Positions 44,029 through 54,796 of a stretch of 64,000 bases of DNA are shown here, piece after piece. A model generated the notes under the pieces. The model was given only the letters and a program-made list of their open reading frames with translations, ran no database searches and was not told the origin of the DNA. The stretch comes from Cryptomeria japonica (lineage: Eukaryota > Streptophyta > Pinopsida > Cupressales > Cupressaceae): positions 192,455,891-192,519,890 of the forward strand of contig NC_081406.1 of the NCBI RefSeq assembly GCF_030272615.1, given 5' to 3'. Position 1 is the stretch's first letter; each line of letters starts with the position of its first letter. A program made the position numbers and the translations under genes.

Positions 44029-45676
44029 TCACCCTGGACCCTTAGCAAGGGTCAAGAGCGATTTTTCAAATTAGGCCTTGAATACCTTATTTTTGCACAT
44101 CCAAAACTTCATCTAGGCATCTTAAATGGCATCTTTCACTGGAGTGTGGGTTTGATTTCACTTGAACTTTGGAAGAAAATTGCATTTAAGATTTTTTCGC
44201 CCTAGACCCTCAGCAAGGGTCAGGGGTGATTTTGCAAATCTAGACTCCATCCATCATCATTTTTGTTGAAACTTTCACTCATCAATAGGCAATGTCCTTC
44301 CTCATCCACTCATTCAAGCTTGTTTTGTTTCTGCAGGGCAAAGTGGAGGTTTTTCAAATTTTCGCCCTGGACCCTCAACAAGGGTCAGGAGCGATTTTTC
44401 CTCCCTGGCTTAGAATCATCAAGTTTTGGAAGCAAATCTTCATTCATCATGTTTTCGAAGGACATTTCTACCTTGGTATAGCCTTGTCTTAGCACAAACT
44501 GGAAAGGAACATGTTGGTTTTATGATTTTCGCCTTGGACCCTCAGCAAGGGTCAGGAGTGATTTTTTGGTTTTAGGACAACTCCTTCATCCTTCTAACTT
44601 TGAATCACTTTCCAAGGCATTAGAACATCATCTCAAGCTTATTCATAGGCCTAGCTTTGCTCAATTCTGGAGGAAAAAGTCCAATTTTAGGTTTTTCACC
44701 CTAGGCCCTCAGCAAGGGTCAGGAGCGATTTTTGCTTATCTAGCTTGTTCGCTTCTTGTTCGCCACCCAAATTATCTTCAAAGGGTAAAACATGCCTTTT
44801 CACATCCATTCCAATCATAGAACATCATTTTGACTTTGCAAAAAAAGGTGTTTTTGAGAATTTCGCCCTGGGCCTTCAGAGAGGGTCAGGAGTGAATTTT
44901 GCCATTTAGACCAAAATGTTTCATTTTTTACCTTGAAAACTCTTTGACATTCCAATTCAACCAAGACTAAGCAAAAAACATCTCTCACAAGATTTTCGCC
45001 CTGGACCCTCAGCAAGGGTCAGGAGCGAATTTTGCATTTTCAACAAAATCCTTCACTTTTTCAAATTGACACTTTCTCAGGTGGGTAAAGGGAGATGTCC
45101 TTGTTTCATCTATGTCCAAAACTTGACTTTTTTCCATGCAAGATGAGAGCTATTCAAAATTTCGCCCTGGGCCCTCAGCAAGGGTCAGGAGCGAATTTAC
45201 CTTTGTTGCCCAAAATCACCATTTTTCAAGCGTCCAAACCTTTGAATGATGATCAACCTTCCTTCCAAGAGACCCTGCACATAAAAATTTAGCCAAAATT
45301 AGTGACAAATAGGATTTTCGCTCTGGACCCTCAGCAAGGGTCAGGAGCAAAATTCACAATCTAGGCAAAACTGCTCAATCTTCAAGTTTCAAATCACTTC
45401 ACAGGGCAAGGTAAGATCGTTTTCAAGGCCAGGAACAAGGTTTCAAGCTCAAACAAGATGGCAAATGAAGTTTATAATGAATTTCGCTCTGGACCCTCAG
45501 CAAGGGTCAGGAGCGAAATTCCTAATCTTGGTCAAAATCCATCATTTTCTTCAAGGTTTTCAATCAATTCCAAAGTCCAAACAAAATGCTTTGCAAATCA
45601 AAATTTGGTCAAATAAGGCAAGAAATGAGTCCTAGATTGATTTTCGCCTTGGACCCTCTGGAAGGGTCAGGAGCGA
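44029..45676. repeat. Array of 11 conserved hairpins, about 166-bp period
   Basis: The 33-bp motif TCGCCCTGGACCCTCAGCAA followed by GGGTCAGGAGCGA starts at 44029, 44197, 44362, 44529, 44696, 44863, 44996, 45162, 45318, 45484 and 45644. Steps are 168, 165, 167, 167, 167, 133, 166, 156, 166 and 160 bp. Each copy folds as TTCGC..ACCCT / AGGGT..GCGAA with a CAGCA loop. Spacers between hairpins are hardly alike, whereas hairpins differ at only a few positions. Confidence 0.93.
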
Positions 45677-45711
45677 AATTTGACTTTTTGAACTCTCTAT
45701 CAGGATAATTT

Positions 45712-45768
45712 TATGGAATATAACATTTAAGTATAAGAACTTTCTTATACTTTAAGTTATATTCCATA
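45712..45768. repeat. Long AT-rich hairpin
   Basis: TATGGAATATAAC-ATTTAAGTATAAGAA faces TTCTTATACTTTAAGTTATATTCCATA across a 3-base loop, with only about three mispaired positions in a 27-bp stem. It lies just after the last motif copy of the hairpin array. Confidence 0.9.
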
Positions 45769-45845
45769 TATACTTTCAGGATGTTTGAGAGTGGTTTCAG
45801 ACCTCCAAGAGTTATATTGCAAAATCTAGTTTTTAGAGGATTTTC

Positions 45846-45990
45846 AGTTTCCAGACTTAGTCAAATTTCAGGATCAGGACATTCCAGACTTAGCCAAATT
45901 TCAGGATCAGGGCTTTCAGAATCAGCCAAATTTCAGGATCAGGACTTTCAAACTTAGCCAAATTTTAGGACCAAGACATTCCAGACTTCA
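45846..45990. repeat. Four tandem copies of a unit of about 36 bp
   Basis: CCAGACTTAG(C/T)CAAATTTCAG followed by GATCAGGACATT recurs four times with drift. Confidence 0.85.
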
Positions 45991-46127
45991 TCACTCACCA
46001 ACTTGACCTAACTCAAGCAGAACCTGCTATCCAAGTGATCCCCTTGGCGACACTCAAAATGCAAAGGCTAACAGACAAAACCCTAAAAGACCTAGAAAAC
46101 AAACCCTAGAAAGCAAAAAAAAAAAGG

Positions 46128-46166
46128 GGTCCCCATTTGCAATGGGGCGATGTGTGAAAACGTCAC
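46128..46166. repeat. Right arm of the 39-bp inverted repeat; possible 3' LTR start
   Basis: GGTCCCCATTTGCAATGGGG then CGATGTGTGAAAACGTCAC, the reverse complement of 41651-41689. It is preceded by a purine run (46116-46129, A11GGGG) and contains TGTGTGAAAACG, so it may be a polypurine tract plus LTR start, with the left arm the same site of an element in opposite orientation. Confidence 0.8.
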
Positions 46167-46734
46167 AACAAGACCCCCTCTTTTTGTTTTTTCTTTTTAG
46201 GGTAGGGTTTTGGCGTCTTAGGGTTTTGCCTCCAATTTCTCGCCTCTACAAATGAGTCAAGTTTTGTGAAATTTGGAAGAGTCATCACAGTCAAAGTGAA
46301 AGAACGGCCGAAAGAATGTTTTGATGCTACGGATGGTCTCAGATAGATCGAAGGAATAAAATCACAATTTCCCGAGCTCAATTCTGATAACTTGCTTTTT
46401 TAGGATTTTTTGCTTTTTTGTTTTTTTCTAAATTTATAAAGTTTTGTTTTTGGGGTTTTGGGGCGAATCCGAGACCCTGCGTTTTCGGCTTGCTTTTTTC
46501 TAAACATAGGAAATTGCTTTTTTCAAAAAGTTGCTTTTTGCTTTTTCGATCATGGATGGTTTCAGGATTAGGAGAAGTGTCAAGATTGGAAGAATTTATC
46601 TAGAGCAAACCAAGTATGAAATGGCCTTTGAATACAGAAGATGTATTCCTAAAAAGCTAGTTGAAAATCATAAGGAAATGGTTAAATCTGGAATCAAAAT
46701 CAAGAATTTCTTTGTTTAAATCATGGTAGGTGAA
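46167..46734. other. T-rich segment, no gene
   Basis: Long T runs (46170-46550) with TTTTGCTTTTTTG words; short open frames here have no recognisable content. Confidence 0.4.
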
Positions 46735-47115
46735 ATTATAGGCATGCATATGCAAAGTCCGCCCGTAGCAAGTGAAATTATACCCGTGCACATGCAAAGT
46801 CCACCCATGGCAAGTGAAATTATACACGGTGCATATGCAAAGTCCGCCCTCTCTATGCTAAATTATACGTGGGCATATGCAAAGTCCGCCCTCTCTAGAT
46901 GGGCAATTATATGTGTGCACATGCAAAGTTTGCCCATGGAAGGTGAAGTTATACACGTGCACATGCAAAGTCCGCCCATGGCAGGTAAAATCATACGCGT
47001 GCATATGCAAAGTTTGCCCTCTCTATGCTAAATTATATGTGGGCATATGCAAAGTCCGCCCTCTCTAGATGGGCATTCATACGTGTGAATATGCATAGTC
47101 TGCCCAAGCATGATT
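46735..47115. repeat. Tandem array with CATATGCAAAGTCCGCCC core
   Basis: About nine copies of CA(T/C)ATGCAAAGT(C/T)(C/T)GCCC at roughly 40-50-bp spacing (46747, 46790, 46832, 46874, 46919, 46971, 47002, 47044, 47090), with ATTATACRYGTG between. A higher-order duplication links 46832-46915 and 47002-47085 (170-bp offset). Degenerate copies continue at 47131, 47237 and 47280. The open frame 46723-47031 is a by-product of the repeat. Confidence 0.88.
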
Positions 47116-47314
47116 AAAAACTTCCTTAGCCATATGCAAAGTCCACTAAAGGAGTGGGTATGAAAAGTGATCAAGTGTTGGGAAAAGGATAAGAATTTTT
47201 GGTTAAGTATGGAAGCATCATGAAGATTTCCTATCATCAAGCAAAGTCTGCTCAAGGGGATGAAAATGTTCCTTGTTCACAAGCAAAGTCCACCCAAGGA
47301 GTGGGTTACAAAAT

Positions 47315-47700
47315 TTGGTTAAGTGTTGGCACTTTGAGAAGGGAAAAAGTCAAAAAAATTGATTAAGTGTTAGCACTTTAAGAAGGGAAAAAGTCAAAAA
47401 AAAATTTGGTTAAGTGTTGGCACTGGGGAAAATTTGGCTAAGTATAGGTGGATTAAGACAAGCAAAAGTTAAAGCAAAGGGCTAAGAACAAGAAAGAAAT
47501 TTGCCCAAGGAAAATGTAAAGATGATTAATGCAAAAAAGAAAAGAGATAAATCAAAGAGAGAAGAATTTGAAAATTTTGGCCAAGTGTTGAGGAATAAAG
47601 CAAAAAGTTAAATGAACAATGAAAATTTGCCTAAGTGTTGAGGAATAAAGCAAAAAGTTAAATGAACAATGAAAATTTGCCTAAGTGTTGAAAAGGTTCA
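47315..47700. repeat. Tandem short repeats with TTAAGTGTTGGCACTT
   Basis: TTGGTTAAGTGTTGGCACTT and GAAGGGAAAAAGTCAAAAAA repeat three times (47315-47440). GAGGAATAAAGCAAAAAGTT plus AAATGAACAATGAAAATTTG repeat twice (47589-47690). Confidence 0.85.
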
Positions 47701-49800
47701 AAACTCTTGAAAATTTGCGTGATCAAAGTTGCAAATTTCCAAGACATCTTCCGGGAGAATTTCAAAGCCAATTTCTACGCTTGAGTGATTCCTTAAAGAA
47801 TTTATTCCGAACTTGCAAGACAGCTTTCACTTTAAATCATCACTTTTTATTATGCTTTTTTTTAGGGGCAAATGCTTCAATTTTCCAAAAATTTTACTAT
47901 GGCTAAGAATTATCATTTGAAAATTAACATCAAACCCCCTTCTTGGTTTTTTTTTTTTAACTTAGAAAGTTTTCATTATTTTCAAGTGGTAAATGGCAAT
48001 GCATGGAAGGACAACATTCACTCTTCAAGGTGGAATCCAAGGATGAAAGGAACAAAGAAGGACTTGCACTTCATCAAGACATTCAAGAAGATCAAGTCAT
48101 CCAAGGATGAAAGGCTCTACATTGACCTTGGATTTCTTTTGGAAATCCAAAATCAAAGGATTCCACACCAAAGGACAATAAGTTCAAGGCACAATGAGAA
48201 TGAAGAAAATGTTCTAATCATCTTGAATTTCCTTCGGAAATCCAAGGGTAAGGGTCAATACAAGGAGGTAATCTTGGTTAAGGAACATTGCAGCATGAAG
48301 TCAAGAACTCCACCTAGGAATCCAAGTCCAAGGCAAGGAATTTTATAATCAAGGAAGGAAGATAGTTTCAAGAGAGTTAATCAAAGTTAGAAACTTGATC
48401 ATCCAAAAGATATTGCCTAAAGTATCAGCACTTCTTCATGATGGGAAATCAAATCTGCAAGGCAAGTTAAAGTGGCATCCCAATCATCAATCAACCAATC
48501 CAAGGGTTCCAAGTCAGGCACGTCCAAGTGTAATGAACCAAACATAGCAAGTGCAAGATATTAAATGATTTTTCGTCGCTTCTTTTTTCTCATTGGTTAC
48601 CCAAAGTATTGTAATTTTCTCATTGGCCGAAAGGAGTTATATAATATGTATGCTCATTTACAATGAAAGCATTTGAATTTTGATAATTTGTTTGTCGATT
48701 ATCATGTGAAATTTCAATTCAAGTCTAATGCTATGTATTAAGCTTCTACAAAGTTTGTGATGAATGTTGTATTAATGTTATGATATTAATATTTGAAATT
48801 CCTTTATATTTTTAAAAATTTCCCTATTAATAGTCATCACCTGTCATCCCCTAAAAGATGGCCCAAAAGTACCCCCATACTAGAAACACATCCCACCGTC
48901 CCCGTCCCCAAAACTCCATGGAGCATAGGTCAAAAGCATGAAATGAAGACTTGTGACTCCCTCAAACATGAGATATAAAAGGGGGAAGAATTTATTTGAA
49001 AGGGGATATGGAGAAAGGACAAAAGAATGGAGCATATGAATCAAGGAAGGATTAATAAAAGAAATGAATGGGAAGACAATAAGGTTGTGACTCTTTCAAA
49101 GGGCAAAAATTATGAAGGGTTGTACTCTTTCAAAGGGTGGTAACTATGAAAGGTCGTGACTCTTGCAAAGGGTAGACATGATGAAGAGGTGTGACTTCTC
49201 CCTCACATTGGAAGATATAAAATGGAGAAGGTTTCATTTGAGCACATCCAAGGGAGATCAATGTGAAAAATAAAAATAAACATCCAAGGGAGGTTTCATT
49301 TCAGCACATCCAAGGGAGAGATTAATGTGAAAAATAAACTCAAAAGGCGGCAATAGAGTGCGGTGACTCAATTCTTATGAAAGGTGGTGACCCTTTCACC
49401 AATAAAATATAAAGGGCAAATAATTCCAAGCATTTAAGGATCATTTATCAATCATCATTCACCAATACTTCAAATCAGCACTCGTTCAATCATCACTCGT
49501 CACTATATGAATTCAACATTCATTCAACCATCATTCACCAATATATCAAATCATCAAATCAAAGGAAATCATTCAATCATCCATCAATGATCAATTGGGA
49601 ATAAAGGAATCAGGCAAACAAACCAACAATCAATTCTTCCATCAATTCAATCAATCTAATATGAATCATTCAAATATCCATCATTCAAACAACAACTATC
49701 CAAGCCATCAATGGAATCAGCAAAAATTAAGAAAAAAATATATACAAAGGAAATTGAGATACAATATATCTATTGGAGATAAATTATTTTGAAATAAGTA
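47701..49800. other. LTR-like non-coding region
   Basis: No gene. Includes Lys/Ser-rich open text at 47872-48348 that I read as non-coding repeat DNA, a possible promoter GAGTTATATAATATG (48627-48641), repeated CTCTTTCAAAGGG phrases (49085-49170), duplicated GAGGTTTCATTT.AGCACATCCAAGG (49222-49310), and CATTCAATCATCA.TC runs (49440-49690). Probably LTR and leader of the element whose 3' boundary is near 46128. Confidence 0.4.
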
Positions 49801-49804
49801 TATA

Positions 49805-49832
49805 CTATATATATATATATATATATATATAT
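49805..49832. repeat. AT dinucleotide microsatellite
   Basis: About thirteen AT units, followed by ATGCTTATTGAGG. Confidence 0.9.
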
Positions 49833-50854
49833 GCTTATTGAGGAAGGCAGTCTTCATGTCTTATCAAGCATGCCACCCCAATATGGATGGATTGGAGGTC
49901 CTGCAATGCTTGTGAGCTAGGAGGTGAATGAGTGCTCTTGGGCTTGATTGAGGAGGACGGCCAACCTCCAAAGAAGATCAAGGGATGGAGTGGACCTAAA
50001 ATCTTGCCATACTTGTGGGCCAAGGGGTGTTAAGAATTGGAAATCCAATCATGCCCTTGGGCTTGAGGGTCTTCTCAAGTCCACCATCGTTAGATGGATG
50101 GACGAGAAATCCACCCATGCTTTTGCAATACAAGGACAACTATCCTTGAGAATGCAGTTTGCAAATATTCCTAATGAATTCCTAGTACGATTGACTATAG
50201 GAATATGCCTAGATCAAAATAGTAATTATGTAAATGTTGTATTAAATTAGATACTAATGATGAATACATATGGTTTTAAATGTTATTATGGATTCTAAAT
50301 ATTTAATGTCCTGATATGAGTTTCTAGAGATTAATGGTGTGTGCAAGCCCTAAATCAGAAATATTCTAAAAGGGACCTTATAGTTGGCAACTTTATTCTA
50401 AGTTAACATTAATAAAGATAATGCAATTCTCATCTTAAGTTGGAATTACTGTTTCAGGACTAAATTCAGGTAAATTCCAAAGAGAGACATTACAGCGTGA
50501 ATTTCCAAAATTTAGCAAACACTACATGTTGTATGCATAACCATTTTTTACGAAGCAAAACCCACATGTTGATTCTTGTATCCAAGGCCATCTCTTGCAT
50601 CACATTATTAATACTCCATGCATGCCTTCCAACTGGACTAAAAGAATCAAAGAGTTTTAGGGCACCTTGTATATTATGTTCCATTCATCCCTCTGGTCCC
50701 ATTATGGTTCAATAAATAGCCTCACTAAGTTCTCTAGATAATTTGAATGAATGCATGCATGACTCAAAAATTTCTATAAAGCCAAGTTGCTCTAAGCTCC
50801 TAATTTTGAAAGAACAATATGGGCGGCCCACAGAGAAAAAATTGTTGTTGTAAG
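49833..50854. other. No gene recognised; left flank of the hAT element
   Basis: 49850-50150 has repeated CCTTGGGCTTGA.G phrases and looks repetitive. 50490-50846 with 56816-57200 forms the pre-insertion locus of the hAT; on the minus strand it contains peptide-like text (GALKLFDSFSPVGRHAWS.., QRNMVSGYIWQNA) faintly like a pentatricopeptide-repeat gene, not enough to call. Confidence 0.25.
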
Positions 50855-51087
50855 CATAGAAGCAAAAAAGGGGAAAAAATCGCGATTATACCCGATTAAT
50901 CGTGAGTCGGTGATACAGGTGATCAATTCCCCCAAAAAATTGGAAAAAATCGATCGATGATTTTTTTTCGATTTTCAACGATTTATTCATGACTAAAACG
51001 CGGAAAAAATCGCGATTAATCGCCCAAACAAAACCCTGCAAAAACCTAAAATGCCCACAAAATTCAATAAATAGGCGTCGCGTTGCA

Positions 51088-51166
51088 GTCGAAGTTGAAG
51101 TCAAGGGTGAAGATCAATCGCATAGCACCAGAAGTTGAAGTCGAGGGTGAAGATCAATCGCATAGG
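51088..51166. repeat. Two tandem copies of a 40-bp unit
   Basis: GAAGTTGAAGTC(A/G)AGGGTGA followed by AGATCAATCGCATAG is repeated near the 5' end of the hAT, downstream of a TATA-like AATAAATAGG (51066-51075). It may lie in the 5' untranslated leader. Confidence 0.8.
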
Positions 51167-53001
51167 TGGTGTTTTTTGGTCGCACGACAGAGGCTTCACT
51201 AGCCATTAATGGCGACTTCTATTTCTGAGGTATTTACTCAAATCACAGATTGAACGACTTCCTTTCATTTTTGGCAACTATCAACACATAAATTAGCTAC
51301 ATTCTTTTGCTACTAGATGCCACATACAGATTGAAATTTCCTTTCAATCTACACATTCTTTACTATGTTGTAGACGCCACACATACAGATTGAAAGATTG
51401 AAATTACCTGTCAAACCTATGTTGTTCAAAGATTACAATAATGTTGTGAGTGTATACGATAGTGCAGAAGGTTTTTATTTTTTAATTGGTCTTAGTTGTC
51501 TCTGCAACATAAGAAAGCAAAGCTTTAAATTTAATAGTTGATGGTTAGTTGGGATTTATAGATAGTGAAAAATTAAAATATTGTAGGATATGTAGCTTAA
51601 AGTTGGGATTTATACTTTGAAGCTCTACCACTAGAAAATAAATAAATAAAATTCATATGCCATTAACATTTATAAATTTTAGTGTGAATTAAACTTTATA
51701 TCTCTTTCCATCCAGGAAAGAACTTCTCAACTGAGCATAAACCATCTAGTTGTTAGAAAAACTACTTATCTAAGATTACCTAACCATTTAGTATAGTATT
51801 ACATGGATGTGTATCAAATGCGAAATTAATCTAATACTACTCTTTGTTATGTGAGACAGATTAGCAATGTTACCTTCATATAATTATTACAATCAATTTG
51901 AACATGACAAGCTCATAAGTCTAGCTTCACATGATTTAAACTTGAATTTCTTATTCTTTTATCCAGGAATGGACTTCATAGTGGATGTAAAACATTATAG
52001 TTTGCATGCTTATCTCCACGTTGCCATAAGTTTGCTCCACAACTTGTGGGTATTTGTATGCATTATGTTAGTTTCTCTTTGGTTTAGCAATAATAATACA
52101 ATGATATGAGTTGTCATTTAGAGTTATAAAATGAATTCAACTTTGATGATTAGTTCAGATTCAGACATAATCTTTATGGAACTTAATTTCCATGGACAAT
52201 TTAAACTAAATTCAGACAATTTCAAATAGCTATATAGAGCTTAAAGGTTCATTAACTCAGTTAGCTTGATATGATTATTATTATTCTTGTTATCAAAAAA
52301 TGAGAAGTCTGAGTATTATCTTTTATTAGTCAATAGGCTCTAAGTGTGGGCTTTTGAGATCAAAAATTAAACTTCATAGCTTGTTTGCTTGCCTACTTCT
52401 TCTTGACAAATGCCCGCTTCTTCTCGACAAGTTTTCTGCCATTTGAAATCAGTTGTCATGTTTGGGGTTAGCATGACTATTTTATGACAAAGGAAATTAG
52501 ATTAGGCACCTGATATGGTTCTCTTCAAAGATACAAAGAGTGTTTATCGCAGAAATTTATTGGAGATATAACACTTTACGCCCCTTTCATCATTGCTTTC
52601 AATTTTTCTTTGATATGGGATTGCTCTTTAGCTTTCACCGCGTTTGTGACTTCACTCCTTTATGTAAAAGTCAGTATACCTTGAGGTCACTAAACCTTAC
52701 TGCCTTTATCTGAGACTACTGCTCTATGGGGTATTGTATCTCTGCTTTGGGATTGCATCATTGAAGATGTGATTAAACATAATTTCTGATTAGAACATCT
52801 CACATCTGACATAATGCTGATTATAACATAATTTCTAATTTAGAAAACCTCCAATCTGATTTAGAGAACCTCACATGTGAAATATAATTTTTAATTTAAT
52901 TAGGTTTTCTAAACATAGTAATCTTATGAACATACAACTATAACATTTAAATGCTAAAAGACTGAACTAAAATGTTTTTGCAGAACTAATTCTTGATCAA
53001 A

Positions 53002-54718
53002 ATGCCACGTCAAAAAGACTTTGCGTGGACACATTGCACAACAATTCCTATTAGCACAAAGGTCAAGTGCAATTGGTGTCTAGAAGAGATCAGTGGTGGA
53101 ATTTATCGTTTCAAATGGCATTTGTCCAAAGAATGAGGAAATAACACCGTGATATGCAAAGCATGCCCTGCAGATGTCTCATATCAGGCAAAGCAATCTC
53201 TTGACAGGATTGCTGAGAGTAAGGCCAAAAAGGCAAGAATTGGGGTTGAACTAGGTTTTAGTTCTGTAGATCCCAGGACGAACCATTTGGGTGAGGAGGA
53301 TGGCGAAGATAGGAGTTTCAGGGAATGTGGGTCAACACCTAATTCTATAGCACGTGGACCAAACATAGGTGGAAGAAACATTAATACTTTCTTCAAACCT
53401 CGTACTACACCATGATCACAAACCACTTTGGAGAGTACACGACGGAGGAGAACTGTCACTGAACAAGCAAAGAAGGCCATTGGTAATTTTTGGTACTCCT
53501 CTCACATGGCATTCCATGCTTCCAGAAATCCATATTAACAACCCATGATAGATGCTATTGCAGCTATAGGACCTGGGTTTCAAGCCCCATCTTATGAGTT
53601 ATTGAGGGTTGGTATGTTGAAAGATGCAGTAGAGGATGTTCAAGATGTTGTTAAACAACATCGGTTATAGTGGGCTAGAACTGGTTGCAGTATCATGTCA
53701 GATGGTTGGACAAATAGAAGGAACCAAACTCTCATTAACTTCCTTGTCTCTTGTGAGATTGGCATTGTTTTTGTGAAATCTGTGGATGCATCTAATATGA
53801 TGAAATCCACAAATGCATTGTTTGAGATGTATGACGAGGTAGTTACGGATGTAGGGCCACAAAATGTGGTTCAATTTATCACAGACAATCCTGCTGCTTG
53901 TGTTGTTGCAGGGAGACTTATGACAAATAAATACCCTTCCATGTTTTTTACACCATGTGCAGCACATTGCCTCGATCTAACCCGAGAGGACATTGGAAAA
54001 ATTGAATGGGTTAAGGCAGCATTTCAGAAGGCTCACAAAGTTACCAAATTTGTTTATAATCACACGAGGGTTTTGGCTATAATGAGCTCTTTCACAGGAG
54101 GCAAGGAGCTAGTTCAACCAAGGGTGACAAGATTTGCAACATATTTCCTTGCATTACAAACATTATGTTAATAGAAAGGTAATTTGAGGCGAATGTTTGT
54201 TTCAGCTGAGTGGATGGAGTCTGGCTTCAGAACTCAAGCAAATGGCATAGAAGTGGCAGAGTATATGTATTCTACCACCTTTTGGGAATCAATTGAGCAA
54301 ATTGTAGAATTTTCAGAGCCTTAGGAAAAGTCTTGAGACAAGTGGATAGGGAAAAACCCCCCATGGGATATGTGTATGAGGCCATGGATAGGGCCAAGGA
54401 GGTGATAAGGAGTAAGCTGGAAAATAACAAGGATAGGTATATGCCATTGTGGGACACAATTGATAGGAGATGGGATGGACATATGTACACACCTCTCCAT
54501 GCTACGGGATACTTGCTCAATCCTTTTGTTATTCTATAAGACTGACTTCATGGAAATTGATGTTGAGATCAAACACAACTTCTTCAAGTGCATGGAAAAA
54601 ATGTTTCTTGACTAGGAAAAATTTGATGCGGCTACGATAGAGTTGGAAGTGTACAAGCATTCAAAGGGTTTTCTCTCTTCTAGGGCTGCTATACAAAGCA
54701 GAAAAACCATTCAACCAG
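53002..54718 (+). pseudogene. hAT transposase, main exon (BED finger and DUF659)
   Basis: Cut-and-paste transposase relic. ATG at 53002 follows a splice acceptor TTTTTGCAG (ending 52983), then MPRQKDFAWTH and the BED zinc-finger part CNWCLEEISGGIYRFKWHL. DUF659-type catalytic core at 53660-54171: SDGWTNRR..LINFLV, TDNPAACVVAGRLM, FFTPCAAHCLDLTREDIG (the CAAHCLDL tract is typical). Text continues to KHSKGFLSSRAAIQSRKTIQPA at the donor CCAG|GTAG (54718/54719). In-frame stops include positions near 53133, 53415, 53537, 53668 and 54170, plus shifts around 54324-54360. About one third of the length remains as long open stretches, so decay is moderate. Confidence 0.9.
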
Positions 54719-54796
54719 GTAGACTCTATAAACTTTTGGCAATCTCTTTATTTTGCCAACATGCTCATTAAGTTTGTTAAGATTATAAGATATTCT

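Noticed and set aside
44263-45292. Recurring ALDPQQGSGA peptide in several open frames, suggesting a repeat protein
   Set aside because: The peptide comes from the hairpin DNA motif in changing frames; the frame is not kept between copies and stops intervene.
46723-47068. Plus-strand open frames with repeated HMQSPP and CKVRP peptides
   Set aside because: Pure consequence of the roughly 42-bp tandem array being near a multiple of three; two frames are open at once.
47872-48348. 158-codon Lys/Ser-rich open frame as a gene
   Set aside because: It lies in repeat-rich LTR-like DNA, has no recognised motif, and starts inside a T/A-rich run.
50490-50854. Pentatricopeptide-repeat gene on the minus strand
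   Set aside because: Only faint matches to PPR-like phrases with stops; not enough consistent 35-residue periodicity to call.
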